42,905 nt of DNA, from NCBI RefSeq assembly GCF_001870225.1, contig NZ_CP017675.1, positions 2,936,106 through 2,979,010 on the forward strand, read 5' to 3'. The stretch comes from Gloeomargarita lithophora Alchichica-D10. Lineage in GTDB: Bacteria > Cyanobacteriota > Cyanobacteriia > Gloeomargaritales > Gloeomargaritaceae. The stretch's first letter is position 1. Every line of letters starts with the position of its first letter. The translations under genes were made by a program, and so were the position numbers. Of the stretch, positions 1 to 6,920 are shown piece after piece. The notes below the pieces were generated by a model. The model worked only from the letters and a program-made list of their open reading frames with translations. It had not been told where the DNA came from and did no database searches.

Positions 1-1
1 A

Positions 2-916
2 AAAGTAAGTGAATCTGATGCTGATATTCCCACTATTCAACCAACTATAAATGAAATAACGCCTACTCAAGAAACTTCTACACCAATTACAACAGAATCA
101 ACTATTCAACAAGTGAGTGAATCTAATAATGTAGAAACCAATTTACTAGATAATACTACTGAGCCAACTGTTGCCCAATTACTATTATCAGATACTCCAT
201 TACCTCAAATCTCGACCACCCTGACCTCCATATCAACAATTAGTAATCCTGAGCAGAATTCAAGCCCAATTGATTTTAACGATACTCATGCTTCTAACAC
301 CAACAATAATCAATCATTCTCAATCCAAAAAGCAAGTAATGATATGGAATTCACTCAAGTCATTCAATCGTCAGACCAACCAACCCCCGATTCTTGGTCA
401 AATATTTCGGAACTCATCGCATCGCCAACCCAACAGACAACAACTCCCATTCAATCGTTCATGCCAGGAAGCGATACACCTACATTCGACACCTATGACA
501 GTCTCGATAATAATGGAATTGATGAATTTTTATTGCAAGACCTATCGGAACAAGAACAAACTGACAATCAATCTTTGCGAAAGATATTACAATTATTATC
601 GCAACCAGAGCAAAGAATGGATGTTCTGGTGGATGATATTCTGGATAATGAACAGCGGGATGAACAGTTACTGCAATCGCTACATCAACGTCTCACCAGT
701 CTGGATGCTATTTTTTTAGAAGAATTGCATACGGTTTTTGCAGACAATAATTTGCGGATTGAATTGGAGCAGATTTCTCAGTCGCTACCAGTCCAAGAGA
801 ATGAATGGGATTTTGAGCAAAATCTGGAAATTCTGGCTCGGATGATTTACAATTCCCTTAGGTATCGTTTAGAACTGGACTGGGAACGCCGGGGTGGTTC
901 GGCCTACTATTATTAG
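2..916 (+). CDS. Low-complexity protein of a contractile injection system operon (5' end outside window)
   Basis: The reading frame is open from base 2, so the gene starts before the window; the GTG at 113 is probably internal. The visible part has about 170 residues rich in Ser, Thr, Gln, Asn and Pro, in which a VSES-containing segment occurs twice (around codons 2 and 38). A charged, helical C-terminal part of about 135 residues follows, ending with an LARMIYNSLRYRLELDWERRG motif and a Tyr tail. It lies 37 bases ahead of a CIS tube-domain gene on the same strand, so it is probably part of the same injection-system operon. I do not recognise the family. The long disordered segment would suit a linker or a protein filling part of the particle, but that is inference. 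The AT-richer, Asn/Gln-rich composition differs from the housekeeping genes downstream. Confidence 0.75.
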   Translation, partial: KVSESDADIPTIQPTINEITPTQETSTPITTESTIQQVSESNNVETNLLDNTTEPTVAQLLLSDTPLPQISTTLTSISTISNPEQNSSPIDFNDTHASNTNNNQSFSIQKASNDMEFTQVIQSSDQPTPDSWSNISELIASPTQQTTTPIQSFMPGSDTPTFDTYDSLDNNGIDEFLLQDLSEQEQTDNQSLRKILQLLSQPEQRMDVLVDDILDNEQRDEQLLQSLHQRLTSLDAIFLEELHTVFADNNLRIELEQISQSLPVQENEWDFEQNLEILARMIYNSLRYRLELDWERRGGSAYYY

Positions 917-953
917 TCAAATAGTGTCGAAAAGTATTCGTTAGGGGTAAAAA

Positions 954-1730
954 ATGTCTCAACTACAAAAAGCTCGATTATTTGCCCTGGATAATAATAG
1001 TTTCGATTTTGAATTTATGTTCAACCCGGATGTGCTGAGTTTTAAGCACGCTGTCAAGGTGAAAGATGCGGAAGGTGCCCGCACCATGCAGGGGACTCCT
1101 AAGGTGAGTTTTGAATATCCTCAAGCCCGTACATTGACCTTGGAAAAACTGATGTTTGATACCTATGAAGATGGCTCTAGTGTGATGGAAAAATATATTA
1201 ACCAACTTGTTAAATCTGTTAAATTCTGGGGCTTTATCCAGGGTACAAATTCAACGTCTCGACCACCGATTTATATGTTTGTTTGGGGTGGACAAAATTA
1301 TATTCGTTGCTTTGTGGAAACGCTGAGTTATAAACTCACCCTATTTCTGCCCGATGGTATGCCAGTACGGGCGGAAGCATCTCTGAGTTTGAAAGAAATT
1401 GATGCCTCTAATACTCAAACCGGTACTCGCACCTATGATCCCAGTCAATTTGGTGACCGGGATAAACGTACCCAACCTACCCAACCCGTTGAGTTAAATT
1501 CTGACCTGCCCAAACGTGCCCAAGAGAAACAAAAACAATGTGACCAAATGCGGGCAGAGCAAAAACAACTGTACGAAAAAAGTCAACAATGGTGGATATA
1601 CAGTGCAGAACAGCGTCAGCAGTTTACGCAACAAGCCCAACAGAAAGGGCAACAGGCGCAACCGGTCTGTGACGAAGCCACCGCTTTGACCAAAATTTCC
1701 CTACAAAATTCAATTAATAATTCAGGTTAA
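954..1730 (+). CDS. Contractile injection system tube-domain protein (Afp7/gp53-like baseplate-tube adaptor)
   Basis: This 258-residue protein matches the CIS tube protein N-terminal domain family: a short N-terminus with FMFNPDVLSF, then an aromatic-rich beta domain (about residues 15-155) containing PPIYMFVWG and a SYKLTLFLPDGMPVRAEASLSLKE segment. In eCIS and T4-like particles such proteins join the inner tube to the spike complex. Family members often end in a LysM domain. None is visible here; instead residues 180-245 are Gln/Lys-rich and probably helical. An AGGGG-type ribosome site lies just before the ATG. The VgrG-like spike gene follows after 24 bases, the expected Afp7-Afp8 order. 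The family is recognised from memory of the domain pattern. Confidence 0.85.
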   Translation: MSQLQKARLFALDNNSFDFEFMFNPDVLSFKHAVKVKDAEGARTMQGTPKVSFEYPQARTLTLEKLMFDTYEDGSSVMEKYINQLVKSVKFWGFIQGTNSTSRPPIYMFVWGGQNYIRCFVETLSYKLTLFLPDGMPVRAEASLSLKEIDASNTQTGTRTYDPSQFGDRDKRTQPTQPVELNSDLPKRAQEKQKQCDQMRAEQKQLYEKSQQWWIYSAEQRQQFTQQAQQKGQQAQPVCDEATALTKISLQNSINNSG

Positions 1731-1754
1731 AAAACAAAAAGAGAGAATTATCCT

Positions 1755-3587
1755 ATGACCAATGCCACTTACGTTGCGGTACCACTATTACAAATTGGCG
1801 GCCAAAATGCGCCGGATAATTTGATGGAAGATATTTTGCAAATTTCCGTGGAAGAAAGTCTGCATTTACCAGGAATGTTTACTCTGGTGATTTATAATCC
1901 TTATCTACCTGGACGGCAGGAGGATAAACCCTGGCGTTACGATGATTTACTGCGGGTGGGACAAAAGGTAAAAATTGGATTTCAATCCAGTACAACTATG
2001 GCGAGTGAGTTTGCCGAATTGCATCAGGATTATGTCATGGATGGGGAAATTACGGCTTTAGAAAGTCATTTTACCAGTGATTCCCAAGCTCCCGTGATTG
2101 TGCGGGGCTATGATATTTCCCACCGCCTGCATCGGGGGCGGTATAATCGTTCATTTCAAAATTATACTGATACTGATGTGGTGCGAGAAATTGCTGGACA
2201 AATGGGGATTTCCCTGGGGCAATTGGATGCCAGTGGTGAGGTGCATGATTATATTTTTCAAGAGAATCAAACCAATATGGAATTTCTGCGTCAAAGGGCG
2301 ACCCGGATTGGCTTTGAATTGTTTGTCCAAAATGGTCAACTTTATTTCCGCAAACCCAGCACCAATGGCACCTTACAACTGAAATGGTTGCAGGATATTC
2401 ATAGTTTTCGGGTGCGGGTGACGACGGCGGAACAGGTGAGTGGCGTGGAGGTGCGGGCGTGGGATTACAGCCAGAAACAGGCGATTGTCGCTAGTAAACA
2501 GTCGGGGCAGGTGCTTACCCAAACGGATCAGGGTGCGGGGGTGAATGTGTCCCAGACGGCGGGGTTTAACCAGGATTCTCCCAAGTTATTGGTGGTGGAT
2601 CAACCGTTGTTTCAGGCCAAACAGGTGGAGCAGATGGCGCAGGCTTTGTCCGATGGGTTGGCGGGGGAGTTTGTGCAGGCGGATGCCCGTGGTGAGGGCG
2701 ATCCCCGCATTCGTCCCGGTCGAGTGGTGGAATTGAAAGACATGGGCAAGTACAGCGGTCGTTATTACATTACCGAAACCCGGCACCTATATCACCAACG
2801 GCGATTTTTAACTGAATTTAGTGTGCGGGGCTTGCAGGGGCGGGATATTTTGGCTTTTCTCAGTCCGCCCACCCATCTCAAACCGGGGCAGACTTTTTTG
2901 GTGGGGCTGGTGACCAATAATAAAGACCCCAAGGGCTGGGGGCGGGTGAAGGTGAAATTTCCTACGCTGACCCCCCAGGAGGACGGCAGTGCCCATGAAA
3001 GCAACTGGGCCAGGGTGGTGGCGGTGGGTGCCGGGGCGGAACGGGGTTTTGATTGCCTACCGGAGGTGAACGACGAGGTGCTGGTGGGGTTTGAGCATGG
3101 GGATATTCATCGTCCCTATATTCTGGGCAATGTTTGGAATGGCAAGGATAAACCGCCGGTGCCGGTGGCGGAGAGCATCGAGCAGGGCAAAGTCCGTTTG
3201 CGTACTTTTCGCACCCGCAAAGGTCATCAGGTGCAATTTATTGAGGAGGATAAAAACAACAGCCAGCAGGGTATCCGGGTGGAAACTGCCAAGGGGCATC
3301 GGATTATTTGTAATGATAGTGCCAATACAATTGAAATCCATACCCAGGGGGGACAGAAAATTATCCTGGATGACCGCCAGGGCAAGATCATCCTGCAAGC
3401 GACGGGGCCGGTGGAGGTGAACGCCCACCAGGGCATCAAGTTGCAGACGGGCGGGCAAATCGAACTGACGGGCAATCAGGGGATTAAATTACAAACCGGC
3501 GGCACCATCCAAGTCACCGGCAATCAGGGGGTACAGCTACAATCCGGGGGGGCGATCGGTGCCAATGGCCGGGTTTTGAACACCTGA
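1755..3587 (+). CDS. VgrG-like spike / baseplate hub protein of contractile injection system
   Basis: This 610-residue protein has the gp27-gp5 architecture. A phage late-control D / gp27-like hub spans about residues 8-365. A gp5-type OB-fold follows (about 380-470) with the sequence pattern GWGRVKVKFPTL, an acidic-aromatic stretch, EVLVGFEHGD and RPYILGNVWNG. The C-terminal needle has imperfect 16-18-residue repeats of the form GNQGIKLQTGGxIxxT, expected to form a beta-helical trimer. No C-terminal effector domain is fused to the needle. In eCIS (Afp8/Pvc8-like) the trimer forms the membrane-piercing tip. It is the last recognisable CIS gene here; gp25, PAAR, gp6-like and ATPase genes are not downstream and must lie upstream if the system is complete. 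Confidence 0.92.
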   Translation: MTNATYVAVPLLQIGGQNAPDNLMEDILQISVEESLHLPGMFTLVIYNPYLPGRQEDKPWRYDDLLRVGQKVKIGFQSSTTMASEFAELHQDYVMDGEITALESHFTSDSQAPVIVRGYDISHRLHRGRYNRSFQNYTDTDVVREIAGQMGISLGQLDASGEVHDYIFQENQTNMEFLRQRATRIGFELFVQNGQLYFRKPSTNGTLQLKWLQDIHSFRVRVTTAEQVSGVEVRAWDYSQKQAIVASKQSGQVLTQTDQGAGVNVSQTAGFNQDSPKLLVVDQPLFQAKQVEQMAQALSDGLAGEFVQADARGEGDPRIRPGRVVELKDMGKYSGRYYITETRHLYHQRRFLTEFSVRGLQGRDILAFLSPPTHLKPGQTFLVGLVTNNKDPKGWGRVKVKFPTLTPQEDGSAHESNWARVVAVGAGAERGFDCLPEVNDEVLVGFEHGDIHRPYILGNVWNGKDKPPVPVAESIEQGKVRLRTFRTRKGHQVQFIEEDKNNSQQGIRVETAKGHRIICNDSANTIEIHTQGGQKIILDDRQGKIILQATGPVEVNAHQGIKLQTGGQIELTGNQGIKLQTGGTIQVTGNQGVQLQSGGAIGANGRVLNT

Positions 3588-3623
3588 GCGGTTCACCCGC
3601 CGTCACTAGCTTTGGATGATATA

Positions 3624-3743
3624 TAGCAATCCTAATTGAGTATGGCTACGCCACGCTAACGCTATGGGAATAGCGGTCGCAGGGGGGCACCCCCCGCACT
3701 TGGTTCTTCTAAATTTCTGTTCGTAAATCGAGTGGGATTGCTA
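3624..3743. mobile_element. MITE-like element, family A (copy A1)
   Basis: A 120-bp non-coding element with terminal inverted repeats TAGCAATCC / GGATTGCTA, flanked on both sides by TA (3622-3623 and 3744-3745), the pattern expected of Tc1/IS630-type TA insertion. It contains the GC-rich hairpin core shared with families B and E (opposite orientation: GAACCAAG, a G run, a C run, TGCGACC). It encodes no protein. Only four bases separate its right TA from the left TA of element B1. Confidence 0.8.
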
Positions 3744-3749
3744 TAGATA

Positions 3750-3851
3750 TAGCTAAGCAGGTAAAGGTTGACATAATAACATGGGTCGCAGGGCACCGCC
3801 CCGCATTGGTTTTCCGAAATCTTGAGACGACAATCTTACTCTACTTAGCTA
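3750..3851. mobile_element. MITE-like element, family B (copy B1)
   Basis: A 102-bp element with ends TAGCTAAG / CTTAGCTA and flanking TA on both sides (3748-3749 and 3852-3853). It matches the element inside the DUF6155 gene at 32539-32637 in reverse orientation, including the AGGTTGACATAATA segment, GGGTCGCAGGGC, the CCCCGCATTGGTT core half and ATCTTGAG. No coding capacity. Confidence 0.82.
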
Positions 3852-3990
3852 TAGTACAACATACAGTCAGGTTCAGTGGTTTGTTATGTGGTCTTCTTAA
3901 GAATTTTGTCATATTCCTTATGTGCTCCGATCCAAAACCAAACTATCCCCTCAGTTTCTGCAAATCCCAATGCTCTAAAGTCTTTACTAA

Positions 3991-4171
3991 TGGGACTTTG
4001 AGAGAAACTGGCTCCTAAACGGCCTCAGACCTAGACACAGCAATTGTTTTACCTCGATCAGCATATTTTCTTGATGCGACTGGGTTCCAGCCATTATTAC
4101 CTTGCCGATGTGTTTTGCCTGTCTTGCTTGAGCTTGAGCCTGTTTTAGGGCTTAAAACTTATAAAGTCCCA
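3991..4171. mobile_element. Mini-element, family D, in the toxin gene
   Basis: A 181-bp insert with terminal inverted repeats TGGGACTTT / AAAGTCCCA and a perfect 4-base target duplication CTAA (3987-3990 and 4172-4175). Its removal rejoins the toxin frame between VRVS and KDFRAL. No convincing transposase; the inner part has short open stretches only. It could be the shrunken remnant of an IS with 4-bp duplications, but the parent family is not identified. Confidence 0.82.
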
Positions 4172-4241
4172 CTAACCCTAACTGACCACAACTCCCCAAC
4201 TTTCTTAAAGTGTAGCGATGGATGTCTAGGATTAGATTTTA

Positions 4242-4362
4242 GGCTCTCCTGGGTTTGTGGTTAAAACTGTATAGCAAGATACACTTTGTCCTCGCCAAGG
4301 GGGCTGAAACCCTTGCCAGGCTTAGTATAAACTCTACTTATCACCAAATACTTAGGAGAGCC
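4242..4362. mobile_element. Mini-element, family C (copy C1), in the toxin gene
   Basis: A 121-bp insert with ends GGCTCTCC / GGAGAGCC and a perfect 8-base target duplication AGATTTTA (4234-4241 and 4363-4370). It closely matches copy C2 (4694-4814) over its whole length. The GGCTCT terminus with 8-bp duplications recalls ISL3-family ends; that assignment is inference. Removal rejoins the toxin frame at LLKS-NPRHPS. Confidence 0.87.
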
Positions 4363-4457
4363 AGATTTTAAGAGGTTGTAACTCTTATCTGCTAAGTTTT
4401 GAATATCTTCAGGTAGCTGAGCATAAAACATCCAAAACCTTGAAGTAGTGAAATGTT

Positions 4458-4655
4458 TTATATCTGCTGACACTTCCCTTCTCTAAATTCTTTCTTTGCT
4501 TCTGAAATTAAGTGATCCAGCTTTCCTAGTTGCATATCTTCTTCAATTTGTTTGTCCCAAATAGCTTCCCGATAATCATCTAACCAATCCAAAAAATCCC
4601 TCAATTCACTTCTTGAAAGGCTCTGTACTGCTTCTTTTATTTCTAGGCTACTCAT
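4458..4655 (-). CDS. Antitoxin of a RelE-like toxin-antitoxin pair
   Basis: A 65-residue acidic protein, MSSLEIKEAVQSLSRSELRDFL followed by WLDDYREAIWDKQIEEDMQLGKLDHLISEAKKEF. This matches the small antitoxins paired with RelE/ParE-like toxins in cyanobacteria (pattern: L-S-xx-EL-xx-Fxx-W-xxx-Yxx-xxWDxQIExDxxxGKLdxLixEAxxexxxGK). The N-terminus is probably a dimerising DNA-binding helix bundle and the C-terminus wraps the toxin. The gene is intact although its partner toxin, overlapping by 16 bases, is disrupted, so it may now be an orphan antitoxin. Confidence 0.78.
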   Translation of the reverse strand: MSSLEIKEAVQSLSRSELRDFLDWLDDYREAIWDKQIEEDMQLGKLDHLISEAKKEFREGKCQQI

Positions 4656-4693
4656 TTTTTGGGCAGTTAAGTTTGAAACTACTTAAATTATTT

Positions 4694-4814
4694 GGCTCTC
4701 CTGGGTTTGTGGTTGAAACTGTATAGAAAGATACACTTTATTCTCGCCAAGGGGGCTGAAACCCGTGCCAGACTTAGTATAAACTCTACTTATCACCAAA
4801 TACTGAGGAGAGCC
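4694..4814. mobile_element. Mini-element, family C (copy C2)
   Basis: A 121-bp element with ends GGCTCTCC / GGAGAGCC and a perfect 8-base duplication AATTATTT (4686-4693 and 4815-4822). It is nearly identical to C1, in the same orientation, about 450 bp away, upstream of the antitoxin. Different target duplications show two separate insertion events, not a tandem duplication. Confidence 0.87.
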
Positions 4815-4840
4815 AATTATTTTAACTATTTTTGCACACA

Positions 4841-4999
4841 TAGCAATATGACCCGATTTATGTTGGCCTGCGTGCCGTAGGCATACAGAAATTCCGTAGA
4901 ACTCGAGACGGTGCCCCTGCGACCACTATTCTTATAGCGTTAGTGACCGCTGTTCCCATAGCGTTAGCGTGGCGTAGCCATACCCAATTAGGATTGCTA
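4841..4999. mobile_element. MITE-like element, family A (copy A2)
   Basis: About 159 bp between TAGCAATATG and GGATTGCTA. It contains the shared core (GAACTCGAGACGGTGCCCCTGCGACC) and an internal near-duplication of the ATAGCGTTAG segment. Flanking bases are CA and TG, so the TA duplication is not preserved. It ends just past the 3' end of the small gene at 5006-5188. Confidence 0.65.
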
Positions 5000-5005
5000 T
5001 GGCTT

Positions 5006-5188
5006 TTATCCGGTCGGGTGCAGCGACTGGTTATGCGGATGGCGAAGAGGTTGAGAAATGATTTTTCTACCACTTGCTGCTTGTCGTTTCCGCAAATCAC
5101 TGCAAATAGCCTTCAAATCATAATTGAATGCTTTTGCGTGCTCCTCTCGAATTCTATAGATTTCCTCTAAAACCTCATCTCTCCACAT
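5006..5188 (-). CDS. Small putative antitoxin-like protein next to a PIN remnant
   Basis: A 60-residue protein, MWRDEVLEEIYRIREEHAKAF followed by NYDLKAICSDLRKRQAASGRKIIS. Proteins of this type (MWxDxxxEExxxxRxExxxxxNxDLxAIxxxLRxxQxxSGRKxxS) are common in cyanobacteria, often beside PIN-domain genes. The ATG lies two bases after the stop of the PIN remnant, so they were one transcript. The C-terminal 15 residues (PLRHPHNQSLHPTG) look non-native and lie next to element A2, so the end may have been altered. Function unproven. Confidence 0.6.
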   Translation of the reverse strand: MWRDEVLEEIYRIREEHAKAFNYDLKAICSDLRKRQAASGRKIISQPLRHPHNQSLHPTG

Positions 5189-5190
5189 TT

Positions 5191-5388
5191 CTAATCTCCC
5201 ATTAATTCGTAGGGTGTACAGATTGTTGGCAACTCGTACCCAGCATTAAAACTAATCTGAGCTAACTTTTTCTGGATTTGAGCATTTGCGATATGTTTAC
5301 AGTTCCATGTTAGCAAGTAGTCCAAGCCGTAAACTGTAGCGACTGCAATATGAAGAGCATCATCAGCGGCTTTGGGTGGAATCCGCAT
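5191..5388 (-). pseudogene. 5'-truncated PIN-domain (VapC-like) nuclease remnant
   Basis: The frame encodes only the C-terminal half of a PIN protein: KAADDALHIAVATVYGLDYLLTWN, then HIANAQI and a CTPYELMGD end. This contains a conserved acidic residue and the LLTWNCKHIANA strand-helix of the family. A TAG lies 18 bases upstream of the only ATG, and the upstream DNA is the tail of the CapA-like gene, so the N-terminal half with the first catalytic aspartate is missing. It is almost certainly non-functional. Confidence 0.75.
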
Positions 5389-5410
5389 GACTACGGGGGG
5401 AAGCTAACGG

Positions 5411-6811
5411 TTAGTTCCGAGGGCGCATTACCCCATCATTGCCCAAAACCCAGGTGCTCCCTGGCGTATCCAAACGGTTCAATTCCTGGATGAGTTTAAT
5501 GGTGCGGTTTTGGCGATCGGGCACCGGAATCCCCTCCCCCTGGATAATCACCGGGATCACCCGTGCCCCCATCAAACTTCCATCGGCGGCCAACTGGGTT
5601 TCCAAAATTAGCGAATAGCCCAACTCCGCCTGACTGCCCAGGGTGCGGTAGCCGATAAAATTGCCCAGGGAATAGGCAATCAGCTTGCCCCGATAAACCT
5701 CGATGGCGCGGGGAACGTGGGGGCCATGCCCCAGCACCAAATCCGCCCCGCTGTCAATCATCCGGCGGCTGAATTGGATGGGATTGCCCCGGTCTTCCCC
5801 GAAAAATACCTCGTTTTGGTTGCGGGTACGCAAAGCCCCGGTGCCCTCTGCCCCCATGTGGCTAGAAATAATCACCAAATCCGCCTGGGTGCGGGCCTGT
5901 TGCACCAGTTTTTGGGCGGTTGTTAGCTCTAGCACCGAATTGTGATAATCGTAGGGGCTAAACCCAATCCAGGCCAAGCGCACCCCCCGCACGGTTTGGT
6001 AGAAAATTTCCCCCCGCTTGCCAAAGGACGGCATCCCGGCGTTTTGTAAATGACGTGCCGTGTCCCGCAGGCCAATGTCACCAAAATCGCCGCTGTGATT
6101 ATTTGCCAAACTAAAAATCGTAAACCCCGCCGAGCGCAAAATCTGGGCATAACTGGGGGGCATCCGAAAGGCAAACACCGAGCGACCATTGACATTTTTA
6201 CTGCTGTAGGGATGGTCGGTAATCGTGGTTTCCAAATTGCCAAATACCACATCCGCCCCCCCCAAATCCGCCTGCACCTGTTGCAACAATTGGCGGGGCT
6301 GGGGATGCAAACGATTATCCGGGAAATTGCTCCCCAGGATCACATCCCCCACCGCTTTAATCGTGATCACCGTGGGGGTCGGGAGTGGGGTGGCCGCCGG
6401 GGTAATTTTAGTTTCCGGGACATCCTGGGCAATGGTCGCCGGAGGTTGCCACTGGTAGGCCAACCAGCCCCCCAACACCAGGGAACCCGCCCCCACCAGC
6501 CCCAACGCATAGGGCAACCAAGTAGGGCTCGGCGGTACCCTGACCCCCAAATTCACCACCACCTGCCAATCGCCGCCATCCAGCCAGACGGGTTGCCGAG
6601 ATTGGTACTGCAACCGCCCCAAGCCCCGTTGGATAAACCGCGTCCATCCCTGCGCCGGAATTCTTGCGGGGGAATCACAATGGATCACCAACTGCCGCCA
6701 CCGCTGTTGCACCCGCACCCGCAAACCCTGGGGTTTTAGGGCTTGATTGATTAAAATTTCTAACGCCTGAGCCTGCCCCCGTTGCGCCTGCCGCCACAAT
6801 GAACGTTCCAT
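5411..6811 (-). CDS. CapA/PgsA-like metallophosphoesterase-fold protein with N-terminal membrane anchor
   Basis: A 466-residue protein. Residues 1-95 form a small cyanobacterial N-terminal domain of unknown role. One membrane segment follows (about 98-120), then a Pro/Thr linker, then a CapA domain (about 150-445). This carries the expected motifs: GDVILG, DVVFGNLETTIT, FSLANNHSGDFG, VIISSHMGAEG and a GHGPHVPRAIE stretch, with metal-binding Asp, Glu, Asn and His residues. CapA proteins are linked to poly-gamma-glutamate or capsule synthesis and occur widely as envelope enzymes. The catalytic domain probably faces the periplasm. It lies upstream of a cell-wall amidase on the same strand order. 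Confidence 0.88.
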   Translation of the reverse strand: MERSLWRQAQRGQAQALEILINQALKPQGLRVRVQQRWRQLVIHCDSPARIPAQGWTRFIQRGLGRLQYQSRQPVWLDGGDWQVVVNLGVRVPPSPTWLPYALGLVGAGSLVLGGWLAYQWQPPATIAQDVPETKITPAATPLPTPTVITIKAVGDVILGSNFPDNRLHPQPRQLLQQVQADLGGADVVFGNLETTITDHPYSSKNVNGRSVFAFRMPPSYAQILRSAGFTIFSLANNHSGDFGDIGLRDTARHLQNAGMPSFGKRGEIFYQTVRGVRLAWIGFSPYDYHNSVLELTTAQKLVQQARTQADLVIISSHMGAEGTGALRTRNQNEVFFGEDRGNPIQFSRRMIDSGADLVLGHGPHVPRAIEVYRGKLIAYSLGNFIGYRTLGSQAELGYSLILETQLAADGSLMGARVIPVIIQGEGIPVPDRQNRTIKLIQELNRLDTPGSTWVLGNDGVMRPRN

Positions 6812-6920
6812 GGATTCCTCGCCACCACAGTGGATGAATGGGCGGTGAGGAAATGAACCCCGGTCACATTATTCAAAAGTGACGTTAGGATAAAATAAGG
6901 CGAATATATTTATATTATAC

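Larger units (their letters stand above)
3884..4473 (-). pseudogene. RelE/ParE-like toxin gene broken by two different mini-elements
   Basis: The minus-strand frame starts at 4473 with MSADIKHFTTSRFW and runs to LLKS before entering element C1 (4242-4362). The next piece reads NPRHPSLHFKKVGELWSVRVS, then enters element D1 (3991-4171). The last piece reads KDFRALGFAETEGIVWFWIG and ends with a TAA at 3884-3886. Deleting C1 plus one 8-base duplication (129 bases) and D1 plus one 4-base duplication (185 bases) gives a continuous 91-codon frame of normal length for this RelE-superfamily toxin group, with the typical HPSLHFKKVG and VWFWIGxHxEYD motifs. As it stands only a 70-residue truncated product is possible. 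The start overlaps the antitoxin end by 16 bases, as expected for an antitoxin-toxin operon. Confidence 0.88.

Noticed and set aside
3806-4018. Plus-strand 70-residue frame
   Set aside because: It is antisense to the third piece of the broken toxin and element D1; the minus strand gives clear family motifs.
6050-6739. Plus-strand 229-residue frame
   Set aside because: It is antisense to the CapA-like gene, rich in Arg/Pro/His as expected from a GC-rich shadow.
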